Assembly (NCBI GenBank): GCA_964568355.1
Contig: CAZMRK010000816.1
Coordinates: forward strand, 1-5,551
DNA: 5,551 nucleotides
Reading direction: 5' to 3'
From: JAJPJX01 sp964568355
GTDB taxonomy: Bacteria > Acidobacteriota > Terriglobia > Bryobacterales > Bryobacteraceae
Shown here: positions 1-4,704 of the stretch, one piece after another
Position numbering within the stretch: the stretch's first letter is position 1
How the letters are laid out: the number at the start of each line of letters is the position of its first letter
Notes under the pieces: model-generated
What the model saw: only the letters and a program-made list of their open reading frames with translations
Databases searched by the model: none
What the model was told of the DNA's origin: nothing
Program-made: the position numbers and the translations under genes

Positions 1-963
1 CTCGCCCATCTGGCCGAAGCTGTCCACCTCCGGCCGCGCTCTGCCGAGGCCCAGAACGCGTTGGGCGAAGCACTGCGCCAGTTTGGCGAATCCCGGAAGG
101 CGCGCGAGGCCTTTTCTCAAGCTGTGGCGCTCGACGCCAAACTGGCTCCAGCGCGCGTCAACCTGGCCCTCATGTTTGTCGAAGCGGGCCAATTCAGTCA
201 GGCCGCGCCGCATCTCGATCGCGCCCTGGAGTTGCTCGGAAGCGAGCAGGACGCGGCCTTCGCCCATTACCTCCGGGCCAAAATCTTCACCGAAAAGGGA
301 ACGGTGGAGAAAGCAGCGGCCCACCTGGCCCAAGCCGTCAAACTGCAACCGGACTTCTCGGAAGCTTGGTCCGATCTCGGCCAGGCTCGCAAGACCCTGT
401 TGGATGACGCCGGAGCCTTGGCTGCTCTGGAGCGGGCCGTGAGCCTGAACCCGGAAGGGGCAGTCGCCCGCTATCGCCTGGGTGCGGAGTACCTTCGCCA
501 GGGGCAGGCTCATCGGGCTTTACCCCACTTGCAGAAAGCCCTACAACTGAATCCGCAGAGCCAGTCCACGTTGTATAGCCTGCAAATGGCCCTCCGGGAA
601 GATGGCCAGCCCGAACAGGCGGAGCAGGTCAAACGCCGGCTTGCCGAACTGCTGCGGAAACGGGATCAGGCAAGTCAACGGGGCTTACAGGCGATTCAGC
701 TCAACAACCAGGGGGCGCAATTGGAAAAATCCGGCAATCTGCGTGGCGCGCTGGAGAAGTACCAGGCGGCTCTGGAACTCGATCCCAATCATGTCGGCAT
801 CCGCGTCAACGTAGCTGCCGCTCTCCTCCGCCTGGGAGATTGGCCTCGGGGTATCGCGGAACTGCGCGAGTCCCTCCGCCGGGACCCCGAAAATGCCACC
901 GTCCGGTCCGCGCTCGAGCGAGCCCTCGCGCAGGCTCCCCCCGGCACCGTCCCGCATCCCTAA
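1..963 (+). CDS. Tetratricopeptide-repeat (TPR) protein, 3' part only
   Basis: The reading frame is open from the first base and ends at TAA 961-963, so the N-terminus lies outside the window and 320 residues are visible. In fragment numbering, 34-residue TPR units occur at about 15-48, 49-82, 86-119, 120-153, 154-187 and 188-221, then about 231-264 and 265-298. They show the usual small/large alternation (for example A-x-x-x-L-G and A-L-x-L-x-P endings such as LNP and LDP). A polar, Arg/Gln-rich helix (about 212-230) separates two blocks of repeats. TPR arrays are helical scaffolds for protein-protein contacts; no catalytic domain, signal peptide or membrane segment is visible in this part. 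The C-terminus is a short Pro/Ala tail. The partner and role cannot be deduced here. Large TPR proteins are common in acidobacteria, and an upstream enzymatic or sensory domain is possible. The family call is secure; the function is unknown. Confidence 0.9.
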   Translation, partial: LAHLAEAVHLRPRSAEAQNALGEALRQFGESRKAREAFSQAVALDAKLAPARVNLALMFVEAGQFSQAAPHLDRALELLGSEQDAAFAHYLRAKIFTEKGTVEKAAAHLAQAVKLQPDFSEAWSDLGQARKTLLDDAGALAALERAVSLNPEGAVARYRLGAEYLRQGQAHRALPHLQKALQLNPQSQSTLYSLQMALREDGQPEQAEQVKRRLAELLRKRDQASQRGLQAIQLNNQGAQLEKSGNLRGALEKYQAALELDPNHVGIRVNVAAALLRLGDWPRGIAELRESLRRDPENATVRSALERALAQAPPGTVPHP

Positions 964-1105
964 GGGTCCACTGCTCGGCCGGCCCCTCGACTCTGGAGTC
1001 CTCGGATCACAGCAAACGCATGGCCTCCGCCGTAATACTCAAGATCCTGCCGCATGCCGGCTGGCCGGCTGTCGCTTACTCAAGATTTTTCAATATGTTA
1101 GCGAG

Positions 1106-1136
1106 ACGCGCCCGGTCGTTCTCAGGCTGGGCGCGT
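1106..1136 (+). terminator. Strong intergenic hairpin, possible terminator lacking a U-tract
   Basis: ACGCGCCC at 1106-1113 pairs perfectly with GGGCGCGT at 1129-1136. The stem continues inward over 1114-1117 with 1125-1128 (two G-C pairs and two G-U pairs), giving a 12-bp stem closed by a 7-nt loop (1118-1124). It lies 143 bp after the TPR stop. Neither strand has a T-run directly after it, so it is not a textbook intrinsic terminator. It could stop transcription inefficiently, protect an mRNA 3' end, or be part of a structured leader for the 1297 gene. Confidence 0.4.
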
Positions 1137-1175
1137 GCAGGCAGGTCCTCCCGCCTTCCCGGTTCAGGCGTTCTG

Positions 1176-1214
1176 GTAGTACCCCCGATATAACCCTTAG
1201 GGGTAACCCACTAC
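1176..1214 (+). other. Potential bulged hairpin upstream of the 1297 gene
   Basis: TACCCC at 1180-1185 pairs with GGGGTA at 1200-1205 around a 14-nt loop. Outside it, GTAG at 1176-1179 can pair with CTAC at 1211-1214 if about five bases on the right arm bulge out. The loop contains TATAAC (1189-1194), which could also be a poor -10 element, but no -35 is suitably spaced. It may be a structured part of the 5' leader of the 1297 gene; evidence is limited to base pairing. Confidence 0.3.
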
Positions 1215-1288
1215 ATGAAAGTCCGAATAGAAACCTGCGAAACAGGCGCCTTATCATAGCTCAAGATCAGAGGGCACCGAGATCTCCT

Positions 1289-1292
1289 GAGG
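1289..1292 (+). promoter_or_regulatory. Ribosome binding site supporting the 1297 start
   Basis: GAGG at 1289-1292 lies four bases before the ATG at 1297. It is a short but acceptable Shine-Dalgarno element. It is the main reason to prefer the plus-strand gene over the long antisense frames in the same stretch. Confidence 0.5.
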
Positions 1293-1296
1293 TAGT

Positions 1297-1692
1297 ATGA
1301 CCAACGAAAGATTGATCCTCTTCGATATGGAAGCGACCGGAGGAGACGGCTGCGCCGTTCGCCTGCCGGGCGGGACCCGAGTTGTTGTTTTGATGGCGCC
1401 GCTGCACACGACCGAGGGCGACGTCGCATTTGTAGTTTCCGGTAAACGGTACCAGATGCCGCTCCCACGCTTCCTGGAAGCGACCGTCGACGTGGTGGAT
1501 GAGGACACGGTACGGCCTGATGCCCTCGCAGACGAACGCCGGACCCTTCCCAGCCCTAAGCTGAAGTCTTCTTCCGGCGGTATGGCTGGTCAGTTCGCCG
1601 GCCCCGTTCCCGCAACCCCCGGGACCTTTCCGGACTTCAGCAAGGCCGGTTCTTACCGCAGGGGAATTGCCTCCGTCCAATTTCGTTCCTGA
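1297..1692 (+). CDS. Small hypothetical protein, 131 aa
   Basis: I do not recognise a family. The protein starts at ATG 1297 behind a GAGG ribosome binding site and ends at TGA 1690-1692. Residues 1-70 look like a compact, beta-rich domain: alternating hydrophobic stretches (LILFDME, GTRVVVLM, DVAFVVSG) are joined by Gly/Asp turns and end in 'RYQMPLPRFLEATVDVV'. From about residue 75 onward the chain is polar, with many Pro, Ser and Gly, and is probably disordered. There is no signal peptide, membrane segment or Cys/His metal motif, so it is probably cytoplasmic. The receiver gene follows after 57 bp but seems to have its own promoter, so co-transcription is uncertain. Long antisense frames exist here, but they lack start signals and domain-like sequence. 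Confidence that this is a real gene is moderate. Confidence 0.6.
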   Translation: MTNERLILFDMEATGGDGCAVRLPGGTRVVVLMAPLHTTEGDVAFVVSGKRYQMPLPRFLEATVDVVDEDTVRPDALADERRTLPSPKLKSSSGGMAGQFAGPVPATPGTFPDFSKAGSYRRGIASVQFRS

Positions 1693-1710
1693 CGCCTCCT
1701 TTTTCTCAGA

Positions 1711-1739
1711 CTTCCACCTCCTGGAACCGGGTATATAAT
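1711..1739 (+). promoter_or_regulatory. Sigma-70-like promoter of the receiver gene, leaderless arrangement
   Basis: A perfect TATAAT lies at 1734-1739. A weak -35 candidate, CTTCCA (three of six consensus bases), is at 1711-1716 with a 17-bp spacer. Transcription would be expected to start around 1746-1747, about three bases before the ATG at 1750. There is no Shine-Dalgarno sequence directly before that ATG, which fits a leaderless mRNA. Confidence 0.5.
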
Positions 1740-1749
1740 CGCGTCCATT

Positions 1750-2151
1750 ATGTGGAACATCCTACTTGCCGAAGATGATGAAGCATTCCGGTGCTTGATG
1801 AGCCGGGTGTTGGCGGGTCAGGGTTACAACGTGATTGAGGCGGGGGACGGCATGAGCGCCCTGGATGCGGCTCGTATGCACCAGGGCCCGATTCACCTCC
1901 TCTGTGCCGACGCTGCAGTCACGCGCATGGACGCATTGGCTTTGGCGGACAAGCTCAAAGCGGCTCATTCGGAGATGAAGGTGCTCATTGTCATGCCGCG
2001 CAAAAGCCTGATGCTGGTCGGTACGCGTCCAATTACCGAAGTGCACCCGGAGTATGGGGTTCTCCAGCGGCCGTTTTCTCTCGATGAGCTGACCGATAAG
2101 GTGCGGGCCATGCTGGCTACTCCTCAGGAGCAGCCGGCCGCGCACACCTGA
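1750..2151 (+). CDS. Stand-alone response-regulator receiver domain protein with degenerate switch residues
   Basis: The 133-residue protein is one CheY-like receiver domain (about residues 1-120) with a short polar tail and no output domain. The N-terminal 'ILLAEDDEAF' carries the acidic pair D9/D10. D54 in 'HLLCAD' aligns with the phosphorylated aspartate. Three usual features differ: the MPGMDG-like stretch after it is V57-T58-R59-M60-D61-A62; the switch Ser/Thr position in 'KVLIVMPR' is M82; and the invariant Lys before Pro-Phe is R107 ('LQRPF'). Phosphorylation chemistry may therefore be weak or absent, and a pseudo-receiver acting by protein contact is plausible. ATG 1750 is the first usual start codon after the in-frame stop at 1690-1692 and preserves the first beta strand and acidic pair. 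No histidine kinase gene is visible nearby. The fold assignment is secure; the signalling role is unknown. Confidence 0.88.
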   Translation: MWNILLAEDDEAFRCLMSRVLAGQGYNVIEAGDGMSALDAARMHQGPIHLLCADAAVTRMDALALADKLKAAHSEMKVLIVMPRKSLMLVGTRPITEVHPEYGVLQRPFSLDELTDKVRAMLATPQEQPAAHT

Positions 2152-2162
2152 GCCGGCGGCTC
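2150..2162 (+). terminator. Small hairpin at the 3' end of the receiver gene
   Basis: GAGCC at 2150-2154 pairs with GGCTC at 2158-2162 around a 3-nt loop, overlapping the TGA stop (2149-2151). A second small hairpin follows at 2185-2198 (GACGG/CCGTC, 4-nt loop). Neither has a following T-run. They may mark the transcript end, but a terminator call is weak. Confidence 0.25.
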
Positions 2163-2292
2163 GCTGGAGGGGCACTGAAATCTTGACGGGACCCCGTCGT
2201 CCTGTGCGGCAGGCGTGAGGAAAGTTCTATCTTGGAAATAGGCTGTTTTAGCCACCGCGCAGTCTTTGCTGTTGCTCGGTTTCCCTATTGCA

Positions 2293-3222
2293 ATGCCCTG
2301 CTTCTTCGCATTGGTGCTCATTCTCCTGGGTGTTCCCGCCTTTCCGCAGGCTTCGCAGGAAACTCCAGTCTTCCGCGGAGGGGTCTCCCTGGTGCGCGTC
2401 GATGTGCAGGTGTCCGATCGCAGTGGCCGCCCTGTGCCGGGGTTGACCGCTGATGATTTCCAGGTCTTCGACAACGGCCGGCTCCAAAAGATCGTTCATT
2501 TCGGACAGGAAGCGGAGCCGCTGGACCTTCTGTTGCTGCTCGATGTGAGCGGCAGTATGCATCGCTTTCTCGAAGAGATGGCCGCTACTGCCGGGGCCGC
2601 CCTTCGGCCGCTGACTTCAGGGGATCGCGTCGCCGTGATGCTGTTCTCGCGGGAAGCGGCCGTGCGCCAGTCGTTTACCGGCGATTTTTCCGCCGTGCAA
2701 TCTGGAATCCGCCACGCCCTCAATGACCGCAGCCTGGGCAGCGGAACTGCCATCAATGCGGCTCTTCTGGCGGCTGCTGCCTACCTGCGGCAGCAGCCCG
2801 AGCGCGGCCGCCGCGCTATCCTTCTGGTCACCGACAACGTCGCTCTCAACTACCAGACGCCCGACAAGGCCGTCATCCGCGAGCTCTACCGTGCCGACGC
2901 CGTGCTCAACACCATCTTGATCGGCAAGCAGGTGCATCCCGATCCGGTCAAGCCGGGACAGTATCAGAACCCCGACTTCACTCAACCGGATTGCTTCAAA
3001 ATCACTGCCGAAACCGGCGGAGAGTTCTTCGAAGCACGCAAATCGCGCAATGCTTTCGCCGCGATGGTCGATCATCTGCGTGCCCGCTATGCGCTCCATT
3101 ACGAAGCCCCGCCGGATGGCGGCGATGCCTTTCACCGGATCCGTGTGGAGCTGGTGCCGGCAGCCGCAGATCGCTACCGCGGCGCTGTGCTGCGGGCGCG
3201 CGCCGGTTACTACGCCAGATAG
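2293..3222 (+). CDS. Exported VWFA-related protein of the acidobacterial type
   Basis: The protein is 309 aa from ATG 2293. Residues 1-20 form a hydrophobic export signal (CFFALVLILLG... with AFPQA before the mature part), so it is probably periplasmic or exported. Residues about 27-70 form the N-terminal beta domain typical of this family (VRVDVQVSDRSGRPVPGL, then ADDFQVFDNG). A VWA domain follows: the MIDAS is complete, with DVSGSM (D84, S86, S88), T152 in 'GSGTAIN' and D181 in 'LVTDN'. The C-terminal 'LRARYALHYE' and 'RARAGYYAR' are hallmarks of the VWFA-related acidobacterial family. Such proteins presumably bind a metal and a protein ligand; actual partners are unknown. The start is uncertain because neither ATG 2293 nor the in-frame TTG 2266 (nine residues longer) has a clear ribosome binding site. 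The gene ends 8 bp from a convergent gene, with no obvious bidirectional terminator between them. Confidence 0.88.
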   Translation: MPCFFALVLILLGVPAFPQASQETPVFRGGVSLVRVDVQVSDRSGRPVPGLTADDFQVFDNGRLQKIVHFGQEAEPLDLLLLLDVSGSMHRFLEEMAATAGAALRPLTSGDRVAVMLFSREAAVRQSFTGDFSAVQSGIRHALNDRSLGSGTAINAALLAAAAYLRQQPERGRRAILLVTDNVALNYQTPDKAVIRELYRADAVLNTILIGKQVHPDPVKPGQYQNPDFTQPDCFKITAETGGEFFEARKSRNAFAAMVDHLRARYALHYEAPPDGGDAFHRIRVELVPAAADRYRGAVLRARAGYYAR

Positions 3223-3230
3223 CGGCCGGC

Positions 3231-4415
3231 TCACAAGCGCGTCTTGCCAATCCGCTTTCTCCCGGCAACCAGCACCAGAATGCCTGTCCCGATCAATAGA
3301 TACGAAGCAGGCTCCGGTGTATAGGGTGGGACGGGATGCTCTGGCGGAATGAAACCGCCCGGCGGACTTGGATCAACGGGGTCTGGAGCGTCGGGCGGTG
3401 TCGAAGGATCGTTGCCCGGCGGAGTTGGGTCGCGCGGAAAGTCCGTCCAGGAGCAGCATGGAAGGGGAGGCGTCATGGTTCCCACGGTTGGCTTGAGCAC
3501 TGTCTGCGCGGAAGGTTGGCTGGGCCGCGCGGCGGCCACAAATACCGGCGCCGTCGTCGTGAATACGTAAGGAGCCAGCGAATCGGGAACCCTCACACCA
3601 CCGGCGTCTGTTGGCAACTCTGCGGAGCCCGGTGGGGCAACGGCCGGTGGGGCTTCCTGCTCGCGGGCGCCCCCGATACCAAATGGTCCTCCTGCCGTGC
3701 TCCCATATGGCAGCGGAGCTGCATTCCCGTCCCCGGTGGGCGCCCCTGAGGAAAACTGGGGCAGGAGTACCGCTCGTAAGGGGAGGCCGGTACCAAATAA
3801 ATCTGGTACCAGTGTGGCTTGCCCTCCTGGTTGACCCGCTTCTGCCCAGCCAGGAGCGTCGACTGCCGGCGTGTTCCCTGGCTCCGGCCAGTCCAGCTCC
3901 GCTGCGGCAACCTCCTCCTTGGCTACAGGCTCCTGCGGCGTCTCGGAGATCCGATTGCCGCATCGCGCCCGCGCCATCTCCACACCGTCGGTGAGCAGCG
4001 TTTCCCCCGCGACTAAATGAATTGGCTTCCGCGTCCAGTAGATGGATCCGCCGACGCGGTAGGACACAAAGACGGAGCGCTCGGATGATATCCGCAGCGT
4101 GCGCACGCGGTCCAGCCGGAAGTCGGCGTAGTGGCGCGCCGCCACTCGATCGGCCGCCAGGGCTGCCACCAGCTCCGTGCGATTGTATGCGCCGCCTGCA
4201 ATCACGGAGTGCCGGTAGATGATGCGATCGGCTGGCCCGGCCGCCTGCTTGGCTTCGCTTGGGTTGTCGATGCTTTGCCGGACGGGCAGCCGCCCGCGAC
4301 TCCAGTTCCAGCCCGCCAGCAATGCCGCGACCACTGCGCCGGCCAGCACAACACACCAGCTTCGGCACCGCTTCGAGCGTTTTCGTAGCCGAGACACACG
4401 ACGCACGTAGGGCAT
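3231..4415 (-). CDS. PEP-CTERM sorting-domain protein with N-terminal membrane segment
   Basis: The protein is 394 aa from ATG 4413-4415 to TGA 3231-3233. Residues 5-18 are strongly basic and are followed by a membrane segment or uncleaved signal at about 20-36 (CVVLAGAVVAALLAGW). A conserved-looking domain spans about 66-157, including 'FVSYRVGGSIYWTRKP', 'GETLLTDG' and 'RARCGNRIS'. Residues 158-365 are low in complexity and rich in Pro, Ala and Gly. The C-terminus is a PEP-CTERM signal: P367-E368-P369, a hydrophobic helix (YLLIGTGILVLVAG) and the basic tail RKRIGK. Such signals direct processing by an exosortase at the inner membrane; none is seen here. An in-frame GTG at 4479-4481 would add 22 residues. 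I chose the ATG because it places the basic region and hydrophobic helix at the N-terminus, although neither start has a ribosome binding site. The biochemical function is unknown. Confidence 0.82.
   Translation of the reverse strand: MPYVRRVSRLRKRSKRCRSWCVVLAGAVVAALLAGWNWSRGRLPVRQSIDNPSEAKQAAGPADRIIYRHSVIAGGAYNRTELVAALAADRVAARHYADFRLDRVRTLRISSERSVFVSYRVGGSIYWTRKPIHLVAGETLLTDGVEMARARCGNRISETPQEPVAKEEVAAAELDWPEPGNTPAVDAPGWAEAGQPGGQATLVPDLFGTGLPLRAVLLPQFSSGAPTGDGNAAPLPYGSTAGGPFGIGGAREQEAPPAVAPPGSAELPTDAGGVRVPDSLAPYVFTTTAPVFVAAARPSQPSAQTVLKPTVGTMTPPLPCCSWTDFPRDPTPPGNDPSTPPDAPDPVDPSPPGGFIPPEHPVPPYTPEPASYLLIGTGILVLVAGRKRIGKTRL
3789..3810. repeat. 7-bp inverted repeat inside the PEP-CTERM gene
   Basis: GGTACCA at 3789-3795 and TGGTACC at 3804-3810 are perfect inverted copies around an 8-bp spacer. 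The right arm also lies in a 10-bp palindrome, CTGGTACCAG (3803-3812). It falls within the low-complexity coding stretch and may be accidental. Confidence 0.35.
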
Positions 4416-4704
4416 AAGTCGGGGAGAGAAGATGCGAAATGTTCCGGAGGGAATACCAGAAGCAAACTCAGAGGGAGCCACATGAGCAGTGCTCTGGTCG
4501 TAGTGACCAATGGCAGTCGAGATCCCTGCGGTAATCTGTCAATTCCATTTTCAAGGTCTAGCTCTTGAAAGAAAATAGGACAGCGGGATTAGGTCGTACT
4601 AAACCCGGTGCCCGCCGGAAAGAAATTTCAGCCGGCTATCTACCTCCGAGACAAATGTCGTTATAGAACCTGAGGCGATTTTCTACTGCTGTTAGAGTGA
4701 GAGG
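4416..4704. other. Divergent intergenic region between the PEP-CTERM and hpnI-like genes
   Basis: This 289-bp stretch separates two genes transcribed away from each other and should hold both promoters. On the minus strand a perfect TTGACA (4542 down to 4537) lacks a good -10 at normal spacing. On the plus strand TTGAAA (4565-4570) is followed after 16 bp by GATTAG (4587-4592), a poor -10. A small hairpin (GCCGG 4614-4618 with CCGGC 4632-4636) encloses the palindrome GAAATTTC (4622-4629) and would lie in the leader of the plus-strand gene. The part from about 4540 is visibly richer in A and T than the flanking genes. If the PEP-CTERM gene starts at GTG 4481, the gap shrinks to 223 bp. Confidence 0.5.
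4549..4570. promoter_or_regulatory. 22-bp dyad, candidate operator between divergent genes
   Basis: TTTCAAG at 4549-4555 and CTTGAAA at 4564-4570 are perfect inverted halves around 8 bp, and the centre CTAG (4558-4561) is itself palindromic about the same axis, so 18 of 22 positions are symmetric. Both arms contain TTGAAA reading outward, so each could serve as a -35 element for one of the two divergent genes. The layout suits a dimeric helix-turn-helix regulator; no regulator gene is adjacent. Confidence 0.45.

Larger units (their letters stand above)
1036..1267 (+). repeat. Three direct copies of CTCAAGAT in the intergenic region
   Basis: The 8-mer CTCAAGAT occurs at 1038-1045, 1079-1086 and 1260-1267. 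The first two copies are extended to TACTCAAGAT (1036-1045 and 1077-1086) and are exactly 41 bp apart, about four helical turns. A related reverse-strand 7-mer (ATCTTGA) is at 2180-2186, upstream of the VWFA gene. These could be regulator binding sites, but no function can be assigned from sequence alone. Confidence 0.4.
964..1296. other. Intergenic region of 333 bp with hairpins and short direct repeats
   Basis: No convincing gene lies between the TPR stop and the next ATG. Frames that stay open here are continuations of shadow frames from the TPR gene and lack a ribosome binding site. The stretch holds a strong hairpin (1106-1136), weaker potential hairpins at 1056-1069 (GCCGG, 4-nt loop, CCGGC), 1152-1170 (CGCCT/AGGCG) and 1176-1214, and three CTCAAGAT repeats. 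A short AT-rich island lies at about 1084-1100. I could not find a good -35/-10 pair. It may contain the terminator of the TPR gene and the promoter or leader of the 1297 gene. Confidence 0.6.

Noticed and set aside
1056..1089. GCCGG/CCGGC hairpin plus T-run as the TPR gene terminator
   Set aside because: The T-run begins about 17 bases after the stem instead of directly at its foot, which is too far for an intrinsic terminator.
840..1300. Plus-strand frames running from the TPR gene into the intergenic gap
   Set aside because: They begin inside the TPR gene in other frames, are rich in Arg, Pro and Ser, and lack ribosome binding sites.
1267..1680. Minus-strand open frame of 137 codons opposite the small hypothetical gene
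   Set aside because: The plus-strand frame has a ribosome binding site and a domain-like hydrophobic pattern; the antisense frame has neither. Some doubt remains because the plus-strand protein is also unrecognised.
2215..2240. Purine-rich GAGGAAAG followed by TTG 2232 as a start for the VWFA gene
   Set aside because: TTG 2232 is in a different frame from the VWFA protein, and the VWFA frame has a TAG stop at 2239-2241, so this ribosome-binding-like sequence cannot serve it.
2617..3234. Minus-strand open frame of 205 codons opposite the VWFA gene
   Set aside because: The plus-strand frame encodes all MIDAS motifs and the family C-terminus; the antisense frame has no domain or start signal.
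3373..4368. Minus-strand open frame of 331 codons in another frame of the PEP-CTERM gene
   Set aside because: Its composition is Arg/Gly/Ser-rich with no domain, whereas the overlapping frame has a membrane segment, a compact domain and a full PEP-CTERM signal.
4537..4542. Perfect TTGACA on the minus strand as the PEP-CTERM promoter
   Set aside because: No acceptable -10 element lies 15-19 bp downstream, so I did not list it as a promoter.
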